From contig JASEEY010000002.1 in assembly GCA_030018435.1 (NCBI GenBank), forward strand, positions 1-64,000: a DNA stretch of 64,000 bases, in the 5' to 3' direction. This stretch comes from Methanocellales archaeon (lineage in GTDB: Archaea > Halobacteriota > UBA148 > JAUWXC01). Shown here piece by piece: positions 9,932-18,283 of the stretch. The first letter of the stretch is position 1. Every line of letters begins with the position of its first letter. The notes below the pieces were generated by a model. That model searched no databases. It was not told the origin of the DNA and was given only the letters and a program-made list of their open reading frames with translations. A program made the position numbers and the translations under genes.

Positions 9932-10006
9932 TGGGGTTGCTGAGATTTGAACTCAGGTCACAGCGTCCCGAACGCCATAGGATGGACCAGACTACCCTAC
10001 AACCCC
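9932..10006 (-). tRNA. tRNA-Pro (CGG)
   Basis: The 75-nt cloverleaf has acceptor GGGGTTG pairing with CAACCCC, discriminator A, T-arm CTGAG-TTCAAAT-CTCAG, and anticodon loop TTCGGGA giving anticodon CGG. The loop has seven bases, so there is no intron at 37/38. CCA is not encoded. It lies between rpoN and rpoK, a placement seen in many euryarchaea, and is probably processed from the operon transcript. Confidence 0.93.
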
Positions 10007-10015
10007 CTTATTGGG

Positions 10016-10039
10016 TACACTTTGTTTAAACTATGTGTA
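10016..10039. repeat. 24-bp dispersed palindrome, copy 1
   Basis: Imperfect palindrome with arms TACAC and GTGTA around core GTTTAAAC. It covers the rpoN stop codon (TAG) and the short gap before tRNA-Pro. Four other copies lie at 11082, 11105, 34386 and 57360. Possible roles are processing signal, protein site or mobile miniature repeat; none is proven. Confidence 0.7.
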
Positions 10040-10243
10040 TTGTGCCAGTACATCCACCAGCTCCACATGTGACATCAACATTCGGCGACAGCAGTATCTT
10101 TCGATACCTAAATCATCTAGGATATCTCCTACTTCGATATCATCTGTTCCAAGCTCTTTCTTCTTCTCCTCTGCCCGCTTTTTATATTCATCCCATACAC
10201 TGGATATGACTTTTCCACACGTGAAACATCTAATTGGAATCAT
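10031..10243 (-). CDS. rpoN: RNA polymerase subunit N (Rpb10 homologue)
   Basis: A 70-residue zinc protein: [20 protein letters not shown] at the start and [14 protein letters not shown] near the end give the CxxC...CC zinc site of Rpb10. ATG 10243 has AGGTGA just upstream and is the universal start for this family. It sits in the archaeal order uS9-rpoN-tRNA-rpoK. Confidence 0.97.
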   Translation of the reverse strand: MIPIRCFTCGKVISSVWDEYKKRAEEKKKELGTDDIEVGDILDDLGIERYCCRRMLMSHVELVDVLAQYT

Positions 10244-10247
10244 GGCA

Positions 10248-10643
10248 TCACCTGTATGACTTTTGTCGCTTCGCCCTTGCTCCAGGCCCGCCAAACTTTT
10301 TGCGCTCCTTTTGTCTGGCATCGCTAACTAAAAGGTTTCGGTCATATTCTAAGAATGCCTCCTTGAGCGAGGCATCATTCGTCCATTCAACCAATCCTTT
10401 GGCTACCGCGGTCCTAACCGCGTCCGCCTGCCCCATAACACCCCCTCCACGCACATTAACGTCGATATCCAGTCCGGTAACGACGTTTCCGGCAAGGGTT
10501 AGCGGCTCTAGTATTTTAAGCCTCGCTAATTCTGGCTCAAGGATTTCTAGGGGCTTTTTGTTTACCCTGATTCGTCCACTTCCACTCTTTATTGTAGCCC
10601 TCGCGATTGCTTTCTTCCTCTTGCCACTTGTATTGACTATCAT
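10248..10643 (-). CDS. rps9: Small-subunit ribosomal protein uS9
   Basis: 131 aa with [22 protein letters not shown] and the basic C-terminal tail ending KRQKSYR that reaches the P-site tRNA in uS9 proteins. It is 6 nt after uL13; the next start, rpoN, is 4 nt on. Confidence 0.97.
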   Translation of the reverse strand: MIVNTSGKRKKAIARATIKSGSGRIRVNKKPLEILEPELARLKILEPLTLAGNVVTGLDIDVNVRGGGVMGQADAVRTAVAKGLVEWTNDASLKEAFLEYDRNLLVSDARQKERKKFGGPGARAKRQKSYR

Positions 10644-10649
10644 ACTTCA

Positions 10650-11066
10650 TCACCAAGATGCACCGAGTTTTTTGCTCAATTCGCCCAACCGGATGTATCG
10701 TGCACTTAATCGTGTCGCCTTAGCACTTTCAATGGTTTCGAACGACTTATCCTGTAGTTCATTCGGTACCCCGATATATACCCTTAACCGCGAGTATGCA
10801 TCCCTGCCACGTTTTTGTTTATACGGGAGCATACCTCTTATCGTTCTCTTCAGTATCCTATCCGATCTCTTCGGAAAATATGGTCCCTTTTCTTTGCCCC
10901 CTTTGTTCCTTAAGCTTTTGTATTCTCCTAATATGCTCACTTTTGACCCAGAGATTACGGATTTTTCTGCATTCACGATGGTGATTTCCTCGCCTAAGAG
11001 AAGGCGCTTCGAGATATTTGATGCCAATCGTCCCAATATAAGTCCATCTGCATCGATGACGGTCAT
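10650..11066 (-). CDS. rpl13: Large-subunit ribosomal protein uL13
   Basis: 138 aa; [18 protein letters not shown] and the central [18 protein letters not shown] are diagnostic for archaeal uL13. The gap to the upstream eL18 gene contains two abutting copies of the 24-bp palindrome, so uL13 is probably translated from a leader carrying those inverted repeats. Confidence 0.97.
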   Translation of the reverse strand: MTVIDADGLILGRLASNISKRLLLGEEITIVNAEKSVISGSKVSILGEYKSLRNKGGKEKGPYFPKRSDRILKRTIRGMLPYKQKRGRDAYSRLRVYIGVPNELQDKSFETIESAKATRLSARYIRLGELSKKLGASW

Positions 11067-11081
11067 CTACACTCTCCTTTT

Positions 11082-11105
11082 TACACTTCGTTTAAGCTTC
11101 GCATA
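11082..11105. repeat. 24-bp dispersed palindrome, copy 2
   Basis: Arms TACAC and GCATA around core GTTTAAGC with TTC on each side. It lies in the eL18-uL13 gap and abuts copy 3, so this 78-bp gap is almost entirely repeat. Confidence 0.7.
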
Positions 11106-11128
11106 CCACTTCGTTTAAGCTGCGCGTA
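11105..11128. repeat. 24-bp dispersed palindrome, copy 3 (plus half-copy)
   Basis: Arms ACCAC and GCGTA around core GTTTAAGC. It shares its first base with copy 2, and a half-copy AGCTTTGCGTA follows at 11129-11139. The tandem arrangement inside a ribosomal operon suggests duplication of the element in place. Confidence 0.65.
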
Positions 11129-11144
11129 AGCTTTGCGTATTCAT

Positions 11145-11498
11145 CTATTGAATTATCCTAACCCCTTTACCAGAGGGTTTTTTCTCTATCAACTCTTCGA
11201 TTAAAGTGCATTCCCCCTTGGCGGACGTGATTTTATCGTTTGCGGAAGGGGTGAAACTGAGCGCTGCTACAGTAACTGGATGATCTAGAGCGCCTGCACC
11301 AAGTACCTTGCCTGGCACAAGCACGGTCTCATTTTTACTTGTATGCCGATTGATCTTGCTGATATTCACCTCTGCATAGCGGCGTGTAGGTCGCTCTAAT
11401 CTTTCGGCAACGCTCCGCCAGATCGATACATTTTCCTCCCTAGACCTGGCTTTGAGCGTTTCTATCAGTTTTGTCAGTCTTGGATTCGTTTTTGCCAT
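11145..11498 (-). CDS. rpl18e: Large-subunit ribosomal protein eL18
   Basis: 117 aa; NPRLTKLIETLKARSREEN and VLVPGKVLGAGALDHPVTVAAL match archaeal eL18. Here tRNA-Leu lies between rpoD and this gene, as in many euryarchaea. Confidence 0.96.
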   Translation of the reverse strand: MAKTNPRLTKLIETLKARSREENVSIWRSVAERLERPTRRYAEVNISKINRHTSKNETVLVPGKVLGAGALDHPVTVAALSFTPSANDKITSAKGECTLIEELIEKKPSGKGVRIIQ

Positions 11499-11522
11499 TT
11501 TCGCTCCTCAATCCGTTGAGAG

Positions 11523-11652
11523 TGCGGGGGAAGGGATTTGAACCCTCGAACCCCTACGGGACAAGGCCCTCAACCTTGCGCCTTTAGCCAACCTTTTTGC
11601 AAGCAAAAAGCTTGACCAAAAAGGGTTATTGGCCAGACTTGGCAACCCCCGC
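11523..11652 (-). tRNA. tRNA-Leu (GAG) with a D-loop intron
   Basis: The 130-nt gene has acceptor GCGGGGG pairing with CCCCCGC, discriminator A, anticodon arm CAAGG-TTGAGGG-CCTTG (anticodon GAG), a long variable arm and T-arm GAGGG-TTCAAAT-CCCTT. The D-arm is interrupted: GCCAAGTCTGGCCAA is followed by 45 extra nucleotides before AGGC. Removing positions 11584-11628 restores a standard 85-nt class II tRNA-Leu. The gene is within the rpoD-eL18 operon. Confidence 0.93.
11584..11628 (-). other. 45-nt intron in the D-loop of tRNA-Leu
   Basis: The intron begins TAACCC and ends GGCTAA. A bulge-helix-bulge can be drawn: exon GGCC pairs with intron GGCU, with 3-nt bulges AAU (5' site) and AAA (3' site); cutting after the second base of each bulge gives exactly this intron. 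Inside it, AACC plus TTTTTG pairs with CAAAAAGGTT (one bulged C), topped by a CAAGC/GCTTG hairpin. Confidence 0.85.
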
Positions 11653-11653
11653 T

Positions 11654-12436
11654 TTATGTTACCCCACTTAAACTTTTTGTCAACGCCTTAGCTTTTTTCT
11701 TGATCTCATCAGCAGCCCTTAGGACCATCTCCATACACGGCATCGACCCATCTGCCTCGACGGAAAACACAAATGAGGCGGGGTCTGCGCTGATTTTTAT
11801 CGCCCCCGACTCACATGCTTTCTCGCAAAGGTGGCACAGTGAGCATTTTATCTCATCTTTGACCACCACTGTTTCATTTAGCTTTAATATGTTCTTGGGG
11901 CAAACATCCACACATGCGCCGCATCTGTCACACCCTGAAATGACGATTTTTGGCAAGTTTTTGTAGCCGCAGGCGACTGCTGGTTGCCATTTTGCATGAT
12001 CCTTGCCCTTGCCCAATCTGGCTATCGCCTCTAATACCAGTTTTTGATCCTTTTTAAGCTTGACGATGGGAATGTCCGTTTCTGTGGGAACGACCTTTGG
12101 ATCGCTGGACTGCAGATCACCCGAGTAAACCGTTTTCGGTCCTTCAACGCTGAGCGTTAGGGATACCTGACATCTTGGGCATCCATCCTCGCACTTGCAC
12201 TCAGAGCGAAGTACATATAAATCCAAATCCGTCCTCAGAGGTATCAGTCCAAGACGCAGGGCAAGTACTTCATCGTACAACACGGATGTGTTCTCGTATA
12301 TGTTAACATCATCTATCGCCAGGGATGGCACCTCAGCCATCATGCTACGCCTCAGGGCATTTGCAAAAGCTGAAGAGACACCAGACAACACAAATTGCGC
12401 TCTCGATTCGGACAATTCGATTACATCGACGTTCAT
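11654..12436 (-). CDS. rpoD: RNA polymerase subunit D (Rpb3/alpha homologue) with Fe-S domain
   Basis: 260 aa. The alpha-like N-terminal part contains SSAFANALRRSMMAEVPSLAIDDV. Residues of about 165-215 carry two ferredoxin-like ligand sets, CDRCGACVDVCP and CSLCHLCEKAC, so both 4Fe-4S sites look intact; in archaea this domain affects D-L assembly (family knowledge). It ends 2 nt before tRNA-Leu and starts right after uS11. Confidence 0.96.
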   Translation of the reverse strand: MNVDVIELSESRAQFVLSGVSSAFANALRRSMMAEVPSLAIDDVNIYENTSVLYDEVLALRLGLIPLRTDLDLYVLRSECKCEDGCPRCQVSLTLSVEGPKTVYSGDLQSSDPKVVPTETDIPIVKLKKDQKLVLEAIARLGKGKDHAKWQPAVACGYKNLPKIVISGCDRCGACVDVCPKNILKLNETVVVKDEIKCSLCHLCEKACESGAIKISADPASFVFSVEADGSMPCMEMVLRAADEIKKKAKALTKSLSGVT

Positions 12437-12826
12437 TTAGACTCTTCTCCCTCTTTTCCCGCCGGGCGCGCGCGTTCCATCATGTGGTACAGGTGTCACG
12501 TCTTCAATCCGTCCGATTTGCAAACCGGCCCTGGCTAATGCCCTTATTGCAGCCTGCGCTCCTGGACCTGGACTGCGTTGTTTGTTACCGCCTGGCGCCC
12601 TCACTCGTACGTGAACGCCTATAATACCCTTCTCCTTTGCCTGCTCCGCAACGTTCATCGCAAGTTGCATCGCTGCGTATGGCGAACTCTCATCCCTATC
12701 TGCTTTAACCACCATTCCACCCGAGGACTTCGCAATGGTCTCAGCTCCCGTCAAGTCGGTTATCGTGATAATCGTGTTGTTGAAAGATGCATATATGTGT
12801 GCAACTCCCCATTTTTCACCTGGCAT
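12437..12826 (-). CDS. rps11: Small-subunit ribosomal protein uS11
   Basis: 129 aa; [21 protein letters not shown] and the basic C-terminus THDGTR-like segment [17 protein letters not shown] are typical. The stop is directly adjacent to the rpoD start. Confidence 0.97.
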   Translation of the reverse strand: MPGEKWGVAHIYASFNNTIITITDLTGAETIAKSSGGMVVKADRDESSPYAAMQLAMNVAEQAKEKGIIGVHVRVRAPGGNKQRSPGPGAQAAIRALARAGLQIGRIEDVTPVPHDGTRAPGGKRGRRV

Positions 12827-12835
12827 GGATTCACC

Positions 12836-13372
12836 CTACTCCGTCGCTTTTGCTTTAGCTTTTGAGCTTTTTGTCGTCATCGGCGACCCGACGTAGTATC
12901 CTATCTGCGTTTCCTCATCCTTTCGGACCAAATAACTTGGGACGGTGACCCTTCTCCCCGCAACTGCTATATGTCCATGAGTGATGAGTTGACGTGCATG
13001 TCCCATGGAATTTGCAAGACCTTGCCGATGCACTTGGGTTTGGAGTCTCCGTTCTAATATGTCTTCAGTCTTTAGAGCAAGGACATCATCCAATTTGGCA
13101 TCCTTCTCTAAGAGATTCATCTTTTTTAGTTTTTCTAGAGTTTTTATTTCCTTTTCCTTGGCGTGATCACCCTCACCAGTAACAGTTGACCTTGCGAGCA
13201 ATTTTCGTGCCGCTCGCCGATATTTTCTTAGTATGCTGTGCACTTTCCATAGCTCTCGCTTATTTCTCAGGCCATATTTTTTGACCAGTGCCACTTCATC
13301 GGCCATCCTCACTGCCTGCCATGGATGACTTGGCGGCTCATACCTTTTGCGACTCTTTCCAGGATATCCCAT
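12836..13372 (-). CDS. rps4: Small-subunit ribosomal protein uS4
   Basis: 178 aa; MGYPGKSRKRYEPPSHPW is the archaeal uS4 start, and the S4 RNA-binding domain is seen in RRLQTQVHRQGLANSMGHAR and ITHGHIAVAGRRVTVPSYLV. A primary 16S-binding protein, in the conserved uS13-uS4-uS11-rpoD cluster. Confidence 0.97.
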   Translation of the reverse strand: MGYPGKSRKRYEPPSHPWQAVRMADEVALVKKYGLRNKRELWKVHSILRKYRRAARKLLARSTVTGEGDHAKEKEIKTLEKLKKMNLLEKDAKLDDVLALKTEDILERRLQTQVHRQGLANSMGHARQLITHGHIAVAGRRVTVPSYLVRKDEETQIGYYVGSPMTTKSSKAKAKATE

Positions 13373-13382
13373 TATTCGTCAC

Positions 13383-13886
13383 CTATTTCTTCTCTGTTTT
13401 TTCTTTCTCTGCTTTTTCTGCGAGTATCCTCTTTCTTACAACGCCAACCACGGCGCCCCTTCTTCCAGTGGATCTGGTTCTCTGACCTCTTACCTTCAAT
13501 CCCCTCTCGTGCCTGATGCCCCTATAACTCCGTATCTTCTTTAACCTGTTAAGGTCTTCTCTGAGCTGTAGCATGAGTTTAGAGCCGATTATGTGTCGAT
13601 TGACTCCAGTTATACTATCCTTCTGTCTGTTAACCATCCAAGGAGGGGCAGTTTTTTCAAACTCATCGACTGACTTCTTTAGTCTGTCGATTTCCTTATC
13701 TGATAGGTGCCCCATCGTCGCATTTGGGTCTATCTCAGCTCTCTGAGCTATCACTCTTGCCACCCTTCTGGAGATGCCTTTTATGCCGGTAAGTGCATAG
13801 CATACGCTCCTATGTCCGTCCAAGTCAGTATTGACAATTCTGACTATGTGTTTGATCTTTTCGTCCGCTTTTTCGTTCTTTGGCAT
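13383..13886 (-). CDS. rps13: Small-subunit ribosomal protein uS13
   Basis: 167 aa, the longer archaeal form. IVRIVNTDLDGHRSVCYALT, the helix-two-turn-helix ALTGIKGISRRVARVI, and YRGIRHERGLKVRGQRT are diagnostic. It starts 11 nt after tRNA-Ser, so tRNA and mRNA probably come from one transcript. Confidence 0.97.
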   Translation of the reverse strand: MPKNEKADEKIKHIVRIVNTDLDGHRSVCYALTGIKGISRRVARVIAQRAEIDPNATMGHLSDKEIDRLKKSVDEFEKTAPPWMVNRQKDSITGVNRHIIGSKLMLQLREDLNRLKKIRSYRGIRHERGLKVRGQRTRSTGRRGAVVGVVRKRILAEKAEKEKTEKK

Positions 13887-13897
13887 CTATCCCCCAG

Positions 13898-13994
13898 CGC
13901 CGAGGAAGGGATTTGAACCCTTGCAGTGCAAATGCACAACAGGCTCTCTGAATCAATTCCAGGCCTGCGCCATACCGGGCTAGGCGACCTCGGC
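13898..13994 (-). tRNA. tRNA-Ser (GGA) with an 11-nt intron
   Basis: The 97-nt gene has acceptor GCCGAGG/CCTCGGC, discriminator G as usual for Ser, anticodon stem CAGGC/GCCTG, a class II variable arm with GTGC-ATTT-GCAC, and T-arm AAGGG-TTCAAAT-CCCTT. The anticodon loop has 18 bases; removing 13946-13956 leaves CTGGAAA with anticodon GGA. It lies between truB and uS13, which is the usual euryarchaeal position of this tRNA. Confidence 0.93.
13946..13956 (-). other. 11-nt intron at position 37/38 of tRNA-Ser(GGA)
   Basis: Sequence TTGATTCAGAG. The bulge-helix-bulge is clean: exon CTGG (32-35) pairs with intron TCAG (one G-U), bulges AAU and AGA, with cuts after the second base of each. The intron is so short that nearly all of it is used for the splice motif. 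Confidence 0.85.
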
Positions 13995-14001
13995 ACTAAA
14001 C

Positions 14002-14991
14002 CTATGACGTCTTATGCGTCCACGCCTTTGGGTATATGCCCGGCTCCATTAAGACCCTGTCGGTGTCAACGGCAATCCCACTCTTAGCACCCAGCATCTG
14101 CTTTGACATCATCTTTGCCGTGCCGAGACATACCGCCTCACCCTTCAAGGTGAATACCGTCACTGGCTCTTCAACTTTGATATCACTTTCTACAGTCAGT
14201 ATTCCTGGGATTGCAAGGTCTGCACCGTGACAGATTGCATCTACTGCCGTATCCCTTATGACTATTTTTGGCAAATGCTCCAATGCAGACTCCATCGGAA
14301 GGATAATCTTCCTGAGATGAGATTCAATGCCATCTTCCTTCCACAAGACATAGGCATCCTTGAGATCGTGCAAGGTTTTTAGATTTGCTTCTGTAAATGG
14401 TCCCGATTTGGTCCTGCGCAGCTCCAGCATGTGTGCGCCGGTTCCCAGCACCTCGCCGATATCATGGCAAAGTTTCCTGATGTACGTTCCTGACTCGCAA
14501 CCCACTTTGAACAGTACGTCTTTGTTCTCTATTTCTAGTACTTCCAAATAGTAAATTCTTCGTTTGCGAATCTGTCGCTTCACTGCGGACTTCATTGGAG
14601 GTCTCTGGTATATGGTTCCAACGAACTCAGCGCAAGTTTCCATTATCTTTGTTTTTGAAGTACTTCTGTGAAGTCTCATTACACATATATATTCTTTGCC
14701 TGCAGTTAGAAGGGCGCCGACGGCTTTGGTGGCATCTCCAAGCATTATGGGGAGCACACCCGTCACTTTAGGGTCTAATGTCCCACTATGACCGGCCTTG
14801 CTCACATGTAAGATCTCCTTGACCCACGCAACTACCTCATGCGATGTTGGACCAAGCGTCTTGTCTATGTTCATCACTCCTTTGTTGATATGCTCTTCGA
14901 TGTTGCGCTTCTCAGGTACACATCCATATCTAGCATCGGTTGTATCTGATGCCTTTGCCAGCGTTTCTCTCTTTTCGAATAGGAGATTCAT
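14002..14991 (-). CDS. truB: Pseudouridine synthase Cbf5/TruB (H/ACA RNP catalytic subunit)
   Basis: Makes pseudouridine in rRNA with H/ACA guide RNAs, Nop10, Gar1 and L7Ae, and can act on tRNA position 55. The catalytic Asp is in HSGTLDPKVTG; NIDKTLGPTSHEVV and GKEYICVMRLH flank it; a PUA domain occupies the C-terminus (SALEHLPKIVIRDTAVDAIC onward). At 329 aa it is typical. It overlaps cmk by 4 nt and ends 7 nt before tRNA-Ser. Confidence 0.95.
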   Translation of the reverse strand: MNLLFEKRETLAKASDTTDARYGCVPEKRNIEEHINKGVMNIDKTLGPTSHEVVAWVKEILHVSKAGHSGTLDPKVTGVLPIMLGDATKAVGALLTAGKEYICVMRLHRSTSKTKIMETCAEFVGTIYQRPPMKSAVKRQIRKRRIYYLEVLEIENKDVLFKVGCESGTYIRKLCHDIGEVLGTGAHMLELRRTKSGPFTEANLKTLHDLKDAYVLWKEDGIESHLRKIILPMESALEHLPKIVIRDTAVDAICHGADLAIPGILTVESDIKVEEPVTVFTLKGEAVCLGTAKMMSKQMLGAKSGIAVDTDRVLMEPGIYPKAWTHKTS

Positions 14992-15515
14992 TTAGTACTC
15001 AACCTTATAGCGGAACAAATTATCTCCGCAACGCCGTTGCCATCCCATTTTGACGAATCGATTATCAAATCATAAGGCTCTAGGTCGTTGATGTTGATGC
15101 CGTAGTGCTTGAGGTATCGTCTTGCTTCGCCCTCCCCCCTCTCCTTTGTTTCGCGCATCGCGCGCTCCAATGGTATGCCATCTCTCTTCGCGATCCGCTT
15201 ACAGCGAACCTCAATCGGCGATTTGAGCCATATCTTAAGGTCAGCATTTTTCACCATCCATCCAGATAGTCGCCCCTCGACCAAGATGTCATCCTCATCT
15301 TTCGCGATCTGAGCTTGCCGTTGGTCGATTGCCCTGTCTATTTCTACGTCAGATTCCGCTAGTTTTCCGAACTCCGAAAGCGTCATATTTCGCTCAGCCG
15401 CCATCATCCTAAATGTGTCTCCAGCCGATACCAATCTCAGCTTGAACCGACTCACGACGATTTTTGCTATGGTAGTTGTACCGCTGCCAGGCAATCCGCT
15501 TAGTGTGATGATCAT
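14988..15515 (-). CDS. cmk: Cytidylate kinase (archaeal type)
   Basis: Phosphorylates CMP/dCMP. P-loop LSGLPGSGTTTIAK at the N-terminus, and LERAMRETKERGEGEARRYL matches the archaeal CMP kinase family. I start at ATG 15515 (175 aa), which places the P-loop near the N-terminus as in relatives; the frame extends upstream into the DUF106 gene without homology. It lies 2 nt after that gene and overlaps truB. Confidence 0.93.
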   Translation of the reverse strand: MIITLSGLPGSGTTTIAKIVVSRFKLRLVSAGDTFRMMAAERNMTLSEFGKLAESDVEIDRAIDQRQAQIAKDEDDILVEGRLSGWMVKNADLKIWLKSPIEVRCKRIAKRDGIPLERAMRETKERGEGEARRYLKHYGININDLEPYDLIIDSSKWDGNGVAEIICSAIRLSTK

Positions 15516-15517
15516 GA

Positions 15518-16123
15518 TTATGTCCCACCCATGTTCAACGCCTTCCGGATTATTTGACTCACTGACATGGAACAAAGAGCATACCAGAATATCCATACTG
15601 GTATGAATTTAAGGACTCTATCGGTGGACAATATTTTAAGACCGTAAAATGGTAAGACGATTTCGGCCGTTGGGTACAAGGTGAACATCAAGTAATACAG
15701 CCAGCCGAATATCGGTAACGTTACCAACATGATATATGCCATGGGTTTGAGCTGCTGTTTTGACACCTCGGCTTGCATCTCCATGATCCCTCCCCTTTGC
15801 TCCTCCAACTTCTTTAACTTGTGTTTGTTCTCCGACAACTGTGCCTCTTTAAACTCCTTTTGGAATTGCTTCATCCGCTCGGTAGCACGCTTGGTTTTTT
15901 CCCAGTCGATGGTATATTTCTGGATAAGCGACGTATACAACCCCGTGATCACAGCCAGGACGAATATCACGATATATACGGGAAAAACGGTCAGAGGATT
16001 AAATAGATAGTCCATCGTCGCTCCAAGCGACTCGCGAAATCCTTGGTTCATAAATCCCAAGATGAGACCAAATCCGGCGATCAGCGCCACCTTATCCAAG
16101 ACATCTTTCAACTTACCCTTCAT
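15518..16123 (-). CDS. DUF106 membrane insertase (EMC3/TMCO1, YidC/Oxa1 superfamily)
   Basis: 201 aa with a hydrophobic segment at about 35-65, a cytosolic coiled coil (KTKRATERMKQFQKEFKEAQ onward) and two more hydrophobic segments toward the C-terminus, ending in the conserved WYALCSMSVSQIIRKAL stretch. This is the layout of archaeal Ylp1/EMC3 proteins, which help insert membrane proteins. Its position two genes after secY supports a role in the same process. Confidence 0.9.
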   Translation of the reverse strand: MKGKLKDVLDKVALIAGFGLILGFMNQGFRESLGATMDYLFNPLTVFPVYIVIFVLAVITGLYTSLIQKYTIDWEKTKRATERMKQFQKEFKEAQLSENKHKLKKLEEQRGGIMEMQAEVSKQQLKPMAYIMLVTLPIFGWLYYLMFTLYPTAEIVLPFYGLKILSTDRVLKFIPVWIFWYALCSMSVSQIIRKALNMGGT

Positions 16124-16772
16124 TTTTTACACCCTCAAAAATCTTGCAAAGATCCTCAAATACCGTGGATATTTCCTTTGCTCCGTCTACCGGGATCAGT
16201 AACCCCTCTTTTTTATAATACTTTATGAGCGTTTCTGTCTGACGTTGATAAACCTTGAGCCTATTCTGGATTGCTTCTTCTTTATCATCATCTCTCTGAT
16301 ATAGCTGTCCACCGCACTCGTCGCATTTACCTTCTTCTTTAGGCGGATTGAATTGTATGTGGTAGTTAGCGCCACACGACTTACATGCCCTCCTGCCGGA
16401 GAGTCGCGCAATCACCTCTTCCTTTGGCACCTCTAAATTAATCACTCCATCGAGTTTTTGATTTAACCTGTGCAAAATACTTGATAGTGCATCTGCCTGC
16501 GTTTTCGTCCTGGGAAACCCATCTAAGATGAAACCTTTTGAACAATCCGGACTGGATAACCTGTCTCTTATAATGCCTATGAGGATTTGGTCTGGCACCA
16601 ATTCGCCCCTATCCATATAAGATTTCGCTATCATCCCCGATTTAGTTCTCTCCTTTATGCTCTGTCGTAAGATATCTCCCGTGGCTATGTGTGGAATGCC
16701 GTATTTTTTGGCCAGTCTCTCCGCCTGAGTGCCCTTGCCAGCACCCGGTGGACCAAGTAATACGAATCTCAT
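16113..16772 (-). CDS. adk: Adenylate kinase with zinc lid
   Basis: 219 aa bacterial-type AMP kinase: FVLLGPPGAGKGTQAERLAK, DGFPRTKTQADAL, and a lid with CKSCG...CDECG that should bind zinc. It overlaps the DUF106 gene by 11 nt and follows secY by 4 nt, the standard secY-adk arrangement. Confidence 0.96.
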   Translation of the reverse strand: MRFVLLGPPGAGKGTQAERLAKKYGIPHIATGDILRQSIKERTKSGMIAKSYMDRGELVPDQILIGIIRDRLSSPDCSKGFILDGFPRTKTQADALSSILHRLNQKLDGVINLEVPKEEVIARLSGRRACKSCGANYHIQFNPPKEEGKCDECGGQLYQRDDDKEEAIQNRLKVYQRQTETLIKYYKKEGLLIPVDGAKEISTVFEDLCKIFEGVKNEG

Positions 16773-16776
16773 TTAG

Positions 16777-18276
16777 TCATTCCCCTCCTAGGAACTTTCT
16801 CATAACTGGGTGCATCTCCATCATCTGCTCTGACGCCAGTTGCTCGTACATCTGGTAGACGATGTCCACCGTCAGCAAAAGCCCCATGCCACCGACGTTT
16901 CCAATTAGACCAAACAGACTCGCTATGACCGTAAGTGCTCCCACGAACGCACCGCCGATTATCGTGACCTTTGGTATATAGCGTTGCATGACCCTCTCGA
17001 GCGCGCCGACATCACGTCTAAATCCAGGGATTTGTAAACCAGAGCGTTGAATCTGGGCTGCAACGGATTTCGCTCCCATGCCACTGGTTTCGATCCAGAA
17101 TATTGCAAAGATTACACCACCAACGATCATCACGGTCATGTCCGTTGCCGCTCTAAGGACGATCTGCCATAACTGCAGATGCACCAGTTCAGGATTTTGC
17201 CATACCAAGGAAGGGATCCAGTCTCCAGGGCCATGTAGCGGCTCCAAGTAGTACATTATACCTGAGATCGCCATGTTTCCGCTAAAAGCTCCTATACTGG
17301 GATTATGTCCTATGAAAGGCAGATTGCTGTTCCAGAGCAGCATTCCGAGCATCTGGATGTTTGCCTGCAGTGCCCTGACAAGTATCATGGGCAAAACGCT
17401 TGCATAGATCAATTTTACTGGAAAACGCCCTCTGGCACCTCTTACTAGGGAGTGTGATAGCGGAATTTCAATTCTAACGCTCTCCACATATGTGACCACC
17501 AGGAAGACGACAATTGTGGAAATCAAAGCAAGAAAACCCCCTCTAAGCAGGAGGAATATCAATCCACTTCCGGTGAGCAATTGTGAGATGGGTATGGTGG
17601 TGAAAATGTAATGCCATCTCGGAATGAGGCCGATTGCAAGTCCTGTATAATCAACCTGCCAGTTAAAGATGCCACCAACTAGGGCTTGGGATATCCCAGC
17701 GACGATGAACAAGCCGACACCAGAGCCGATGCCCCATTTTGACACCACTTCATCCATGAACAGGATCAGGATCCCACCAATGCAAACCTGGATGAAGATG
17801 ATCCAGGTTAATATGCCAGGGGAAATGCCTAGCGCACCAGCCAGCGCCGCATCGGGTCGTAGGTATCCCCCCACTATCTGCGGAACTGTTTCTAGAACGA
17901 TCATGACGAATACGAGGAGCTTTTGTGTCCCTTGGAATATCGCCTGATCGCTAGGGTTGCTCAAGTCTAACTTGATGATGTCCGCGCCGACGAATAGTTG
18001 TAGGATGATTGAGGCTGTGACGATCGGTCCTATACCCAATAACACGATCGAGCCGGAGGCACCTGCCATGATCGCCCTGTACATCGCGAACAGGTCTTGT
18101 GATTCAGGAGCAAGGCCAAACAGGGGGACATTTGTAAGTGCAAAATAGATTATGAGTATCGCAGCAGTCCACATCAGCTTATTTCTGAGGTGAACATGTC
18201 CTTCAGGCCGTTCCACCGTTGGCAGGCGATTAAGAAGAGGTTCTAAACGATCCTTGATACTTACTCCGTCCGTCAT
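16777..18276 (-). CDS. secY: Preprotein translocase subunit SecY (Sec61 alpha)
   Basis: Protein-conducting channel of the cytoplasmic membrane. The 499-residue protein has about ten hydrophobic segments; after TM1 (LMWTAAILIIYFALTNVPLF) comes the plug region, and the cytosolic loop RSGLQIPGFRRDVGALERVM between TM8 and TM9 is typical for ribosome and SRP-receptor contact. It closes the large ribosomal cluster after uL15, as in most archaea. Confidence 0.96.
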   Translation of the reverse strand: MTDGVSIKDRLEPLLNRLPTVERPEGHVHLRNKLMWTAAILIIYFALTNVPLFGLAPESQDLFAMYRAIMAGASGSIVLLGIGPIVTASIILQLFVGADIIKLDLSNPSDQAIFQGTQKLLVFVMIVLETVPQIVGGYLRPDAALAGALGISPGILTWIIFIQVCIGGILILFMDEVVSKWGIGSGVGLFIVAGISQALVGGIFNWQVDYTGLAIGLIPRWHYIFTTIPISQLLTGSGLIFLLLRGGFLALISTIVVFLVVTYVESVRIEIPLSHSLVRGARGRFPVKLIYASVLPMILVRALQANIQMLGMLLWNSNLPFIGHNPSIGAFSGNMAISGIMYYLEPLHGPGDWIPSLVWQNPELVHLQLWQIVLRAATDMTVMIVGGVIFAIFWIETSGMGAKSVAAQIQRSGLQIPGFRRDVGALERVMQRYIPKVTIIGGAFVGALTVIASLFGLIGNVGGMGLLLTVDIVYQMYEQLASEQMMEMHPVMRKFLGGE

Positions 18277-18283
18277 TTACACC

